From: Magicicada septendecula
Lineage: Eukaryota; Arthropoda; Insecta; Hemiptera; Cicadidae
NCBI GenBank assembly: GCA_034769895.1
Contig: CM068367.1
Span: 91,226,399 to 91,290,398 of the forward strand
Length of the DNA: 64,000 nt
Direction of reading: 5' to 3'
In this document: positions 11,778-25,597 of the stretch, piece by piece
Layout of the letters: every line of letters begins with the position of its first letter
Numbering within the stretch: position 1 is the stretch's first letter
Translations under genes and position numbers: made by a program
Notes under the pieces: generated by a model
Databases searched by the model: none
What the model saw: the letters and a program-made list of their open reading frames with translations, nothing else
What the model was told of the DNA's origin: nothing

Positions 11778-13278
11778 TGAACCATGATCAATGAACTTAA
11801 ATTTAATAATCATCCAGAATAAGTGTGTCTATCAAGCACTTGAAGGAGTAGAGGTGTATAACAACAAAGAGTCGAACAAGAGAAGGAAATAATAAAGGAA
11901 AGAAAAGGATAAGTCAACTTACAAAAATATAAATAATGGACCAGTATATAACAATATGAATAAACAATTATGTATATCATAATAATCCGTATATCATCAC
12001 AAGATACAATGGTAATAATACTTACCAGATCAGTAATATCAATACAAGGAAAATCAAGGGAGTCTATAACCAAACTTCAATAAAAAGGTATTACGAAGAA
12101 GAATAAGACCATTGTGAAATGAAACAGATTTCAAAATTCCAAAAGAGACTGTAAGAGCAGCTTACTAACTTATTTAGATGATATATGCGGAACAATAAAA
12201 AAGTTTTATAATAATGAAAAAAAAACCAAAGGAAACAGTTACACAAATTCCTTTCAATTTAAATCAGTTTACAATATAACAAAAAATTGATATATGAAGT
12301 ATGAAGTAAAAAGTGAGATAATCAGGAATAAGTTACACACATTCCTATATAATAAAAATGTAAGAAGCACAAACTTACAATTATAATTAAAACAAAAATT
12401 AGCTAAAAAGGAATATGCTACAAACATTCCTTTAAGGTAAGACAATTAACTTACCAAAGAATTATCAAAAATGATGTTGAATACAGAATAAAATGAACCA
12501 AAAAATAAAATCAAGCTCAAATTACTGAGTTAAATACTTGAAATTATACTGAATCAACAGTATTATAAGAAAAAAAAATAAATAAAATTATACCTGGTAC
12601 AAGGAGAGAGAGAGAAATTGTATATAAAACAAATATACAGATATGGCTAAAGCAGAATTCTGCTAAATGACTAAGAAAAAAAAAAAAAAAAAAAAAATGT
12701 CTAAGACAATTAAAATGATCACAACGAGCATTGAATACAAAATAATGAAAAGTGAGATATGATGAAATTAACATATGAATAAAGATAAAAATAACCAAGT
12801 GTATAAGTAGATGATAGTGTATAGTTAAGGTATAGCGGAAGGAAGAATGAGTAGTAATGACAAAGTGATCTAAAAACAAACCACAAGGTGGACAATCCCA
12901 AAGTATATTATATTATTATTATTATTATTATTATTAAGTCACAAGTTGACAAAAATTTAAGATTGACTGTTGAAAAGTCCAGCAATCCAATGAACTGAGT
13001 AGAGAAGATGTGCCTCTAGTCTCAGAAAAATGAGTAGTAATGGGAGAAACCAGCTACTATATAAAAGTTAGGGAAAAATTTGTGTATGAGGGAAAATGCA
13101 CCAATGGAAATAAATAAAAACAGATCCAAATAAAATGGAGTGAATTAAGTAAGAAGAGAAATGGAGAATGGAGAAACAAACAAAGAAGAGAAGGAAAAAA
13201 GTTATCTATAACTGATAATTTCATAAAAAACTATGCTAGTGTTTTATTAAAATGATCAATTTTAGAGGAGAGGCATTA
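11778..13278 (+). other. Non-coding 3' part of internal region, copy 2
   Basis: Same layout as copy 1, with the A run grown to 22 and one more ATT repeat in the microsatellite. The third stem-loop has a C-to-T loop change (ATATGCTAC), shared with copy 3. Confidence 0.6.
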
Positions 13279-16200
13279 TGTAACGATACAATTAAGCCAA
13301 ATCCCGTACCAGTGATAAAAAAGATAATTCTTGATATAAAATTACTTCATATGAAATAAAATGTTTTAAAAAATGATTAAAATGTAAATACTTTTACAAG
13401 ACGTACAACGATATTACCCAACCCAAGTGATTGAGCCAACAACCCAAACATAAAGAAGGGAACCACGTAACATACTTAAGAAAAATATGATAGACAAAAC
13501 AATGATGAACACAGAACTAAAGAAGAACCAGAAAAAGAGAACAGATCCCTACAATTAAACAGAATTTAAACCAGAAGAGAAGAAGAGGAGAACCGAACCG
13601 GGATGAAGACTATTGAAGAAAATGAAGAAGAGGAAGAATGAAGAGGAGACAGGTTAAACCCAAGGGGAAACTAACACACATATATAAAAGGGAAAGATTG
13701 TATGTTTAGAGATAGAATACGGTCAATAACCTTGAATAATTAAGTATTAATGAAACCAATGTTATTATTGTCTTGAAATTAACCTATGTAACCATTTTAA
13801 AGACAATACAATTGTAAAATATAATGATATAGAAAAAGTACACTAACCCAGTCAGAAAGGTTAGATTTAACGAAACACAACTAGCCTAATGTTGTTAATA
13901 GTAAATGTCATACTAAAACAAAATAGTGAGAAATGGTAGGAGAAAGTATAGGGATTACCCATTAAATAACACTAATTACAAAACAATGAACCAAAGTGAA
14001 GTGTAAATGCCCTAAAAAATAGTGAAGGTGTATGTGAAACATTCAAAATAGAATGATAAGTAAGCAGACACTCTGTGAAACATTGATAAACAACCAATGA
14101 TTGGAGTGAGATTATAATTAGTAATATATCTAGAAGTAATTAGAAATAGTAATCCAAATTAATATTAAGGAAGCTTGTAATAATATTCAGGGAGAAAGCC
14201 CAGACAAATAACTTGTGTTAACATGGCATGATAGAACAGAATTAAAGTTTTGTTATTAAAATTAAGATTGCAAGAAATACAACACCCCATGTTGAAAGGG
14301 GAATCAACTTTCATAATTTCATGAAAAGTGACAATGTTTATCACTTTAGTTTGTAACTCAAGAAAGAAATCAATGTTAGTACTAGTAATAAATAATGATT
14401 TGTAAAGAATAGTTGGTTCAATGTTAAAGGAGGAATATGGCTGAAAGGAACTTACAGTCCATAAACCTAATTATGATATTTCAAAGGAAGAATAATGAAA
14501 ATGTATGTTGAATAGTAGTTAAAACACAAACAAATAATTGAAGCCCATCAGGCTGAATTCAAATGTAATTTAACAAGAAATACACTAAAAAACAATCATG
14601 GCTGATTTTGACTATGAAAACATTTAACTGCCAAAGACATTCAAAAGTAAATTGTATAAATTTCACAAAAAATCTTACTAATCTAAGACCAGTGAATGGA
14701 CAGTAATTATATATCAGTTATTTTAACACAGAAATGTTATTGTAATAATTTAATTTAAGAAAAATATATTATTTATTAAATGTCAAATAATGAGACTATA
14801 GTTAATGTATAACAGAATATGACCTTATGAGGTATCATTGTAAACTTTGAAAGGAAAGAAAAATAATAGTGATGTCATTTATTATCCCAAGGGAATTATA
14901 AGGGAACAAAATCATTAGGAAAATACTTAATAAATTTGAATAAAAATTCAAATATTTTAACAATGTATGTAAGGAGTAATTAACCAAGCATTGAATTATT
15001 GGTTACTATGACAACGAGACGTTTGAGGGCTTATTTTTCCGTTAAATTTTATAGACTCTGAAGAAACGAAGCGTGGGTAAGCGACGCGCAAAATTAGCAA
15101 ACTTAAAATTTTAATTTAAACAGTTATAAAAGTCGAATCAGTGAACCAAGATAACCCAATATGAAGAGACGTCGATCTATAAAGAATACATGATGTCCAG
15201 GAACCAGATTAATTAAATTAATTAAAGAAAAAAACCCAAGACCAGATAAAGGAGGTGTTAGAAGTTTTAAACCAGCCCAAATTCGAAGAATATACACCTA
15301 TCCTGATGACGACATTTCAACGTGAGACGAATTGATAAGTACCGAATAACTTCCTTATTCCCAAAACCCTAAATTACTAAAATTATTTTCAAATGATAAA
15401 ATTTCTCACTATTTAAAAAGTAGTATTTTCTTTCAAAGGTAAAGTCATAATTTACTTACATAAAAAACATTTTATTAAACTATATAGATAACCTTATTTG
15501 TGAACACAACAACTGTAACAGAAATACGACACTACTGAACAAATTGTACAAACACATTATAAATCCTAAGTACGTATAAGGTATAGTAGTGTACTTTTTT
15601 CATGTAATCAACGTTTATGTCTATTTTCATGATCAAAAGAACTCCAGATTTTAAAAACATTGTAATTTATTAAAAAGCGACTGAACGATAATATTTTGAA
15701 ATCAATTGTGCCAACTCTGAGATAGTTTGTGTTTCAAGCTCTAAGCCGGGGCATAGTATTATAAAATTATTTATGATTCATTTGTTATATTTATTGATAA
15801 TTAAATTTGTATTAAAAAACGCAGTACAGAACATTACTATCTTGTTATTTCATAGGATTTTTGTAGAATATATGTGTGTTAGCGAAGTTGTAAGTAATAG
15901 CCAACTAGCGCTCATCACGAGTGCCCGAGTCGACAACCTGTGTAGCAGCGGGAATAATTCGAACGCCACAGCTGTCCATGCTAACACCGCGTACTACCTT
16001 AGAAATTAAATATTTTAATTGTTTTAACAGAAAAAATTTGGCGCCACCCGGGAATAACATTCCCTATGAATTAACAGGTAGGTTGTACTGGCAACATCGA
16101 CAACGCTACGGACTCCAGTAGTGACGTCGATTTATGTAACAACCAGTGTGAGGCACACGCACTACATTCACACTAATACACAAAATAAACAAGTGTGATA

Positions 16201-16298
16201 CATTTTAATAGGTACGACCTTAGTTTAGCGTTACATATTGACCAACCCAACGAGGGGCTTTAAGGAACAAGGACGTACACACTATATTTATTGTTACA
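13279..16298 (+). repeat. LTR-C (3020 bp)
   Basis: TGTAAC...GTTACA ends. AATAAA has become AATAAC. It shares private variants with LTR-D (GCTAACACCGCG, a run of six A before TTTGGCGCC, GGCACACGCAC), marking C and D as a recent duplicate pair or gene-converted tract. Confidence 0.75.
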
Positions 16299-16346
16299 TA
16301 TTGGCGACCACCAACGTGCGGCTAGGAAGAATAACTAGCGGCAGTC

Positions 16347-18685
16347 ATGAATAGACACGGTATGGTTACAAGACGCAAAGGGAAGGAAACACCAAACCAA
16401 GAAGGAAACCCAGAAGAAATGGAGGAAGTTGAGGAAGTAGAAGTGGAGGAAACAACTGGAGAATTGTCAGAAGAGAACCCACAGGAGGACCAAGTGGAAA
16501 ATCCAAACCCACCTGAACCTGAACCAGAAATAGAAGCAGAAGTCATGGTAAATAACCAACCAATCAAACCAACAGAAGAAACAAAATTAGATCACATGCT
16601 GAAGTTCATGATGGAACAATTTGGACAAATGAATCAAAAGTTAGAGTCAGACAAGGAAAATAGAAGACGGGACCAGGAAGACTTGAATAAAAAACTGGAC
16701 CAAAACAATGAAGAATTGAAGAAGCAAATGAAGGAAAGTCTAGAATTCCTGAATGACCAAATAGAGAGCAACCATGAAGACTTGAAGAGAAGTCAGGAAG
16801 CATTGGAAAAGAAGAGCGAGGAGCTGAAGAAACAGATCAAAAATGATCTAGAACTAGTAAATAAAAAGATGGAAAATAATCATGATATTCTCCAATGGAA
16901 GATAGAGGAAGCAAGTGAGAAAACCAAGGAGGAATGGAAGCAACAATTGGTCGAATGTCGAGAGGAGACTAGGCAATCGGTAGCGGAGACTAACGAAGCC
17001 TTGTTACAAGTACGGGAAGAAATGAATTATAAAATCATCGATGTCGAGGAAGAAAATAATTGAGAGTGACCGAATTCTACCAAGCCCTTACCGAGGGATG
17101 CCAGAAGAAGAAACAGGAGGTGGTCAAGGAACTGGAGGAGAGGCACCAAGAGATGCAAAAGGATGTAACCAGTCGGGTAGAGAAAGTGTACACCGTCATA
17201 GATAAAATCGACGGACTGACCCGAGAAAACCGAGAAAAAATCCAGGGAATCAGTATGCGAGAGAAACAGATGCAGGAAGAATTAGATGCATTAAGAGAAA
17301 AACCATATAATCACACACAGTTCATAACCAGTGAGAATCGAGAAATGATTAATTTTCGTAGCTACCGGAGAAACCCGATAGAATTCCTCAAACGAGTAGA
17401 AGAACTGATAGAGAAGAACAGAGAAACCAGATGGTCCAGTGTAAGAAGTATGATCGACGAGATGTTCCGTGACACCCATGACAATTGGTGGACGGCCACA
17501 AGACCTGAAATCAATGATACTCAAGAATTCAAGAAACAGTTCAGGGAGAAGTATTGGTCCGAATCAACACAGAATGTGGTCCGCAATGACATCAGTAACG
17601 GAAGGTATGAGACACAAGGAGGACACACGTTAACATCGTACTTTCTGGGAAAGGTATGCTTAGCCAGAAATTTGGAACCTAAGATACCCGAGGAGTGGTT
17701 GGCAATACAACTGGGGTATCATTACGAAGAAGCCATCCAGAAGGCCAGGCGACAAGGCCAAATTAAAACAATCCAAGGAATGGTTAGTCTACTGGAGGAC
17801 ATGGAGAATGATAACCAGTATCGAAAGAACAGGATCACAAACCAAAGGTACAACAAGTGGAATGAAAATAACAATACAACTAATTTTAATGGACCCTACA
17901 ATCATCCACAAAACAATAACAGGAATAACTGGGGCCGAAATAATAATGATAATAATGTAGAACCGACATTCAATAGAAATACCCAGCAACACCCTCCAAA
18001 TGATCAGCCTGGTAACAGAGGCCAACAAAATCATCATTCAGGGAATCAGAACAACAATAGAAACAGCCCGAATAATAATAACCGACAGAATGATAATTAC
18101 CGAGGAACTAGACCTGAACAACGTACCAACGGTCACCCCAATAACCATAATTACTACGGCAACCGGTATCATCCCAATGACCAGTACAACCGGGAACCCG
18201 GGGGTAATCAGTATAGAAATGACGACAGACGTCGAGTAAACTTCATCCGTGGACAAAAACAGAATAACCAAAGAAGATATGGCCAGAACTGGCGTCCTAA
18301 CTGTTATTATCAAGTATCAAATAACAATAATAACCCACCAGCAGAGGATAGAAATGATGAACCACCTCGCAATGAAGATAACCAGAGCCCAAGAGAAGAA
18401 AATGCACAAAACATACGACAGGTGAACAGTATGGTGGGAATGAGATCCGGAAACAATAACCAAAGAAGGGACACTCCATCCGGAAGTAATCAGACCGAAG
18501 AAAACTATGACTGGATACCATTCAGCAATGACCCAGAAGAAAATTTCCGCATAGCGTATAACAAACGAAACCCGCCGGAACTATGGATTCCACCAAGAAA
18601 TAATGGAAATCGATCAAACACACCTCAGACAGAAAGGCAAGTCATTGACGAAGAAGATGGGACAGCCGATAGGTGGAATGCCTAA
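16347..18685 (+). pseudogene. Gag-like gene, array copy 3 (frameshifted)
   Basis: Same one-base deletion as copy 2 (near 17058), so the frame stops after 238 residues and resumes in another frame at 17060-18685. The protein fragments appear identical to copy 2, but the first ~120 nt carry a silent variant (GAAACAACTGG) shared with copy 4 rather than copy 2. The unit is therefore a mosaic whose left part resembles copy 4 and right part copy 2. Confidence 0.8.
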
Positions 18686-20186
18686 TGAACCATGATCAAT
18701 GAACTTAAATTTAATAATCATCCAGAATAAGTGTGTCTATCAAGCACTTGAAGGAGTAGAGGTGTATAACAACAAAGAGTCGAACAAGAGAAGGAAATAA
18801 TAAAGGAAAGAAAAGGATAAGTCAACTTACAAAAATATAAATAATGGACCAGTATATAACAATATGAATAAACAATTATGTATATCATAATAATCCGTAT
18901 ATCATCACAAGATACAATGGTAATAATACTTACCAGATCAGTAATATCAATACAAGGAAAATCAAGGGAGTCTATAACCAAACTTCAATAAAAAGGTATT
19001 ACGAAGAAGAATAAGACCATTGTGAAATGAAACAGATTTCAAAATTCCAAAAGAGACTGTAAGAGCAGCTTACTAACTTATTTAGATGATATATGCGGAA
19101 CAATAAAAAAGTTTTATAATAATGAAAAAAAAACCAAAGGAAACAGTTACACAAATTCCTTTCAATTTAAATCAGTTTACAATATAACAAAAAATTGATA
19201 TATGAAGTATGAAGTAAAAAGTGAGATAATCAGGAATAAGTTACACACATTCCTATATAATAAAAATGTAAGAAGCACAAACTTACAATTATAATTAAAA
19301 CAAAAATTAGCTAAAAAGGAATATGCTACAAACATTCCTTTAAGGTAAGACAATTAACTTACCAAAGAATTATCAAAAATGATGTTGAATACAGAATAAA
19401 ATGAACCAAAAAATAAAATCAAGCTCAAATTACTGAGTTAAATACTTGAAATTATACTGAATCAACAGTATTATAAGAAAAAAAAATAAATAAAATTATA
19501 CCTGGTACAAGGAGAGAGAGAGAAATTGTATATAAAACAAATATACAGATATGGCTAAAGCAGAATTCTGCTAAATGACTAAGAAAAAAAAAAAAAAAAA
19601 AAAAATGTCTAAGACAATTAAAATGATCACAACGAGCATTGAATACAAAATAATGAAAAGTGAGATATGATGAAATTAACATATGAATAAAGATAAAAAT
19701 AACCAAGTGTATAAGTAGATGATAGTGTATAGTTAAGGTATAGCGGAAGGAAGAATGAGTAGTAATGACAAAGTGATCTAAAAACAAACCACAAGGTGGA
19801 CAATCCCAAAGTATATTATATTATTATTATTATTATTATTATTAAGTCACAAGTTGACAAAAATTTAAGATTGACTGTTGAAAAGTCCAGCAATCCAATG
19901 AACTGAGTAGAGAAGATGTGCCTCTAGTCTCAGAAAAATGAGTAGTAATGGGAGAAACCAGCTACTATATAAAAGTTAGGGAAAAATTTGTGTATGAGGG
20001 AAAATGCACCAATGGAAATAAATAAAAACAGATCCAAATAAAATGGAGTGAATTAAGTAAGAAGAGAAATGGAGAATGGAGAAACAAACAAAGAAGAGAA
20101 GGAAAAAAGTTATCTATAACTGATAATTTCATAAAAAACTATGCTAGTGTTTTATTAAAATGATCAATTTTAGAGGAGAGGCATTA
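18686..20186 (+). other. Non-coding 3' part of internal region, copy 3
   Basis: Looks identical by eye to the copy 2 region (22-A run, the same ATT microsatellite, the same stem-loop variant). Nothing coding is seen. Confidence 0.6.
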
Positions 20187-23100
20187 TGTAACGATACAAT
20201 TAAGCCAAATCCCGTACCAGTGATAAAAAAGATAATTCTTGATATAAAATTACTTCATATGAAATAAAATGTTTTAAAAAATGATTAAAATGTAAATACT
20301 TTTACAAGACGTACAACGATATTACCCAACCCAAGTGATTGAGCCAACAACCCAAACATAAAGAAGGGAACCACGTAACATACTTAAGAAAAATATGATA
20401 GACAAAACAATGATGAACACAGAACTAAAGAAGAACCAGAAAAAGAGAACAGATCCCTACAATTAAACAGAATTTAAACCAGAAGAGAAGAAGAGGAGAA
20501 CCGAACCGGGATGAAGACTATTGAAGAAAATGAAGAAGAGGAAGAATGAAGAGGAGACAGGTTAAACCCAAGGGGAAACTAACACACATATATAAAAGGG
20601 AAAGATTGTATGTTTAGAGATAGAATACGGTCAATAACCTTGAATAATTAAGTATTAATGAAACCAATGTTATTATTGTCTTGAAATTAACCTATGTAAC
20701 CATTTTAAAGACAATACAATTGTAAAATATAATGATATAGAAAAAGTACACTAACCCAGTCAGAAAGGTTAGATTTAACGAAACACAACTAGCCTAATGT
20801 TGTTAATAGTAAATGTCATACTAAAACAAAATAGTGAGAAATGGTAGGAGAAAGTATAGGGATTACCCATTAAATAACACTAATTACAAAACAATGAACC
20901 AAAGTGAAGTGTAAATGCCCTAAAAAATAGTGAAGGTGTATGTGAAACATTCAAAATAGAATGATAAGTAAGCAGACACTCTGTGAAACATTGATAAACA
21001 ACCAATGATTGGAGTGAGATTATAATTAGTAATATATCTAGAAGTAATTAGAAATAGTAATCCAAATTAATATTAAGGAAGCTTGTAATAATATTCAGGG
21101 AGAAAGCCCAGACAAATAACTTGTGTTAACATGGCATGATAGAACAGAATTAAAGTTTTGTTATTAAAATTAAGATTGCAAGAAATACAACACCCCATGT
21201 TGAAAGGGGAATCAACTTTCATAATTTCATGAAAAGTGACAATGTTTATCACTTTAGTTTGTAACTCAAGAAAGAAATCAATGTTAGTACTAGTAATAAA
21301 TAATGATTTGTAAAGAATAGTTGGTTCAATGTTAAAGGAGGAATATGGCTGAAAGGAACTTACAGTCCATAAACCTAATTATGATATTTCAAAGGAAGAA
21401 TAATGAAAATGTATGTTGAATAGTAGTTAAAACACAAACAAATAATTGAAGCCCATCAGGCTGAATTCAAATGTAATTTAACAAGAAATACACTAAAAAA
21501 CAATCATGGCTGATTTTGACTATGAAAACATTTAACTGCCAAAGACATTCAAAAGTAAATTGTATAAATTTCACAAAAAATCTTACTAATCTAAGACCAG
21601 TGAATGGACAGTAATTATATATCAGTTATTTTAACACAGAAATGTTATTGTAATAATTTAATTTAAGAAAAATATATTATTTATTAAATGTCAAATAATG
21701 AGACTATAGTTAATGTATAACAGAATATGACCTTATGAGGTATCATTGTAAACTTTGAAAGGAAAGAAAAATAATAGTGATGTCATTTATTATCCCAAGG
21801 GGATAATTATAAGGGAACAAAATCATTAGGAAAATACTTAATAAATTTGAATAAAAATTCAAATATTTTAACAATGTATGTAAGGAGTAATTAACCAAGC
21901 ATTGAATTATTGGTTACTATGACAACGAGACGTTTGAGGGCTTATTTTTCCGTTAAATTTTATAGACTCTGAAGAAACGAAGCGTGGGTAAGCGACGCGC
22001 AAAATTAGCAAACTTAAAATTTTAATTTAAACAGTTATAAAAGTCGAATCAGTGAACCAAGATAACCCAATATGAAGAGACGTCGATCTATAAAGAATAC
22101 ATGATGTCCAGGAACCAGATTAATTAAATTAATTAAAGAAAAAAACCCAAGACCAGATAAAGGAGGTGTTAGAAGTTTTAAACCAGCCCAAATTCGAAGA
22201 ATATACACCTATCCTGATGACGACATTTCAACGTGAGACGAATTGATAAGTACCGAATAACTTCCTTATTCCCAAAACCCTAAATTACTAAAATTATTTT
22301 CAAATGATAAAATTTCTCACTATTTAAAAAGTAGTATTTTCTTTCAAAGGTAAAGTCATAATTTACTTACATAAAAAACATTTTATTAAACTATATAGAT
22401 AACCTTATTTGTGAACACAACAACTGTAACAGAAATACGACACTACTGAACAAATTGTACAAACACATTATAAATCCTAAGTACGTATAAGGTATAGTAG
22501 TGTACTTTTTTCATGTAATCAACGTTTATGTCTATTTTCATGATCAAAAGAACTCCAGATTTTAAAAACATTGTAATTTATTAAAAAGCGACTGAACGAT
22601 AATATTTTGAAATCAATTGTGCCAACTCTGAGATAGTTTGTGTTTCAAGCTCTAAGCCGGGGCATAGTATTATAAAATTATTTATGATTCATTTGTTATA
22701 TTTATTGATAATTAAATTTGTATTAAAAAACGCAGTACAGAACATTACTATCTTGTTATTTCATAGGATTTTTGTAGAATATATGTGTGTTAGCGAAGTT
22801 GTAAGTAATAGCCAACTAGCGCTCATCACGAGTGCCCGAGTCGACAACCTGTGTAGCAGCGGGAATAATTCGAACGCCACAGCTGTCCATGCTAACACCG
22901 CGTACTACCTTAGAAATTAAATATTTTAATTGTTTTAACAGAAAAAATTTGGCGCCACCCGGGAATAACATTCCCTATGAATTAACAGGTAGGTTGTACT
23001 GGCAACATCGACAACGCTACGGACTCCAGTAGTGACGTCGATTTATGTAACAACCAGTGTGAGGCACACGCACTACATTCACACTAATACACAAAATAAA

Positions 23101-23209
23101 CAAGTGTGATACATTTTAATAGGTACGACCTTAGTTTAGCGTTACATATTGACCAACCCAACGAGGGGCTTTAAGGAACAAGGACGTACACACTATATTT
23201 ATTGTTACA
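20187..23209 (+). repeat. LTR-D (3023 bp)
   Basis: TGTAAC...GTTACA ends. It has a 3-bp expansion near 21798 (AAGGGGATAATTATAAGG against AAGGGAATTATAAGG) and otherwise the variants of LTR-C. AATAAA is lost. Confidence 0.75.
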
Positions 23210-23257
23210 TATTGGCGACCACCAACGTGCGGCTAGGAAGAATAACTAGCGGCAGTC

Positions 23258-25597
23258 ATGAATAGACACGGTATGGTTACAAGACGCAAAGGGAAGGAAA
23301 CACCAAACCAAGAAGGAAACCCAGAAGAAATGGAGGAAGTTGAGGAAGTAGAAGTGGAGGAAACAACTGGAGAATTGTCAGAAGAGAACCCACAGGAGGA
23401 CCAAGTGGAAAATCCAAACCCACCTGAACCTGAACCAGAAATAGAAGCAGAAGTCATGGTAAATAACCAACCAATCAAACCAACAGAAGAAACAAAATTA
23501 GATCACATGCTGAAGTTCATGATGGAACAATTTGGACAAATGAATCAAAAGTTAGAGTCAGACAAGGAAAATAGAAGACGGGACCAGGAAGACTTGAATA
23601 AAAAACTGGACCAAAACAATGAAGAATTGAAGAAGCAAATGAAGGAAAGTCTAGAATTCCTGAATGACCAAATAGAGAGCAACCATGAAGACTTGAAGAG
23701 AAGTCAGGAAGCATTGGAAAAGAAGAGCGAGGAGCTGAAGAAACAGATCAAAAATGATCTAGAATTAGTAAATAAAAAGATGGAAAATAATCATGATATT
23801 CTCCAACGGAAGATAGAGGAAGCAAATGAGAAAACCAAGGAGGAATGGAAGCAACAATTGGTCGAATGTCGAGAGGAGACTAGGCAATCGGTAGCAGAGA
23901 CTAACGAAGCCTTGTTACAAGTACGGGAAGAAATGAATTATAAAATCATCGATGTCGAGGAAGAAAATAAATTGAGAGTGACCGAATTCTACCAAGCCCT
24001 TACCGAGGGATGCCAGAAGAAGAAACAGGAGGTGGTCAAGGAACTGGAGGAGAGGCACCAAGAGATGCAAAAGGATGTAACCAGTCGGGTAGAGAAAGTG
24101 TACACCGTCATAGATAAAATCGACGGACTGACCCGAGAAAACCGAGAAAAAATCCAGGGAATCAGTATGCGAGAGAAACAGATGCAGGAAGAATTAGATG
24201 CATTAAGAGAAAAACCATATAATCACACACAGTTCATAACCAGTGAGAATCGAGAAATGATTAATTTTCGTAGCTACCGGAGAAACCCGATAGAATTCCT
24301 CAAACGAGTAGAAGAACTGATAGAGAAGAACAGAGAAACCGGATGGTCCAGTGTAAGAAGTATGATCGACGAGATGTTCCGTGACACCCATGACAATTGG
24401 TGGACGGCCACAAGACCTGAAATCAATGATACTCAAGAATTCAAGAAACAGTTCAGGGAGAAGTATTGGTCCGAATCAACACAGAATGTGGTCCGCAATG
24501 ACATCAGTAACGGAAGGTATGAGACACAAGGAGGACACACGTTAACATCGTACTTTCTGGGAAAGGTATGCTTAGCCAGAAATTTGGAACCTAAGATACC
24601 CGAGGAGTGGTTGGTAATACAACTGGGGTATCATTACGAAGAAGCCATCCAGAAGGCCAGGCGACAAGGCCAAATTAAAACAATCCAAGGAATGGTTAGT
24701 CTACTGGAGGACATGGAGAATGATAACCAGTATCGAAAGAACAGGATCACAAACCAAAGGTACAACAAGTGGAATGAAAATAACAATACAACTAATTTCA
24801 ATGGACCCTACAATCATCCACAAAACAATAACAGGAATAACTGGGGCCGAAATAATAATGATAATAATGTAGAACCGACATTCAATAGAAATACCCAGCA
24901 ACACCCTCCAAATGATCAGCCTGGTAACAGAGGCCAACAAAATCATCATTCAGGGAATCAGAACAACAATAGAAACAGCCCGAATAATAATAACCGACAG
25001 AATGATAATTACCGAGGAACTAGACCTGAACAACGTACCAACGGTCACCCCAATAACCATAATTACTACGGCAACCGGTATCATCCCAATGACCAGTACA
25101 ACCGGGAACCCGGGGGTAATCAGTATAGAAATGACGACAGACGTCGAGTAAACTTCATCCGTGGACAAAAACAGAATAACCAAAGAAGATATGGCCAGAA
25201 CTGGCGTCCTAACTGTTATTATCAAGTATCAAATAACAATAATAACCCACCAGCAGAGGATAGAAATGATGAACCACCTCGCAATGAAGATAACCAGAGC
25301 CCAAGAGAAGAAAATGCACAAAACATACGACAGGTGAACAGTATGGTGGGAATGAGATCCGGAAACAATAACCAAAGAAGGGACACTCCATCCGGAAGTA
25401 ATCAGACCGAAGAAAACTATGACTGGATACCATTCAGCAATGACCCAGAAGAAAATTTCCGCATAGCGTATAACAAACGAAACCCGCCGGAACTATGGAT
25501 TCCACCAAGAAATAATGGAAATCGATCAAACACACCTCAGACAGAAAGGCAAGTCATTGACGAAGAAGATGGGACAGCCGATAGGTGGAATGCCTAA
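23258..25597 (+). CDS. Gag-like capsid protein, array copy 4 (intact, 779 aa)
   Basis: Full-length open frame with the domain order of copy 1: acidic N-terminus, coiled coil, capsid-like domain, Asn-rich tail. About nine replacements separate it from copy 1, among them His-to-Gln near 93, Ser-to-Asn near 192, Pro-to-Gln near 222, and Arg-to-Gly (NRETGWS) just inside the capsid-like domain. That last change is unique to this copy. The frame across 23965 is intact (AAATAAATTG), unlike copies 2 and 3. Its primer-site region reads TGGCGACCACC, like copy 3. Confidence 0.8.
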   Translation: MNRHGMVTRRKGKETPNQEGNPEEMEEVEEVEVEETTGELSEENPQEDQVENPNPPEPEPEIEAEVMVNNQPIKPTEETKLDHMLKFMMEQFGQMNQKLESDKENRRRDQEDLNKKLDQNNEELKKQMKESLEFLNDQIESNHEDLKRSQEALEKKSEELKKQIKNDLELVNKKMENNHDILQRKIEEANEKTKEEWKQQLVECREETRQSVAETNEALLQVREEMNYKIIDVEEENKLRVTEFYQALTEGCQKKKQEVVKELEERHQEMQKDVTSRVEKVYTVIDKIDGLTRENREKIQGISMREKQMQEELDALREKPYNHTQFITSENREMINFRSYRRNPIEFLKRVEELIEKNRETGWSSVRSMIDEMFRDTHDNWWTATRPEINDTQEFKKQFREKYWSESTQNVVRNDISNGRYETQGGHTLTSYFLGKVCLARNLEPKIPEEWLVIQLGYHYEEAIQKARRQGQIKTIQGMVSLLEDMENDNQYRKNRITNQRYNKWNENNNTTNFNGPYNHPQNNNRNNWGRNNNDNNVEPTFNRNTQQHPPNDQPGNRGQQNHHSGNQNNNRNSPNNNNRQNDNYRGTRPEQRTNGHPNNHNYYGNRYHPNDQYNREPGGNQYRNDDRRRVNFIRGQKQNNQRRYGQNWRPNCYYQVSNNNNNPPAEDRNDEPPRNEDNQSPREENAQNIRQVNSMVGMRSGNNNQRRDTPSGSNQTEENYDWIPFSNDPEENFRIAYNKRNPPELWIPPRNNGNRSNTPQTERQVIDEEDGTADRWNA

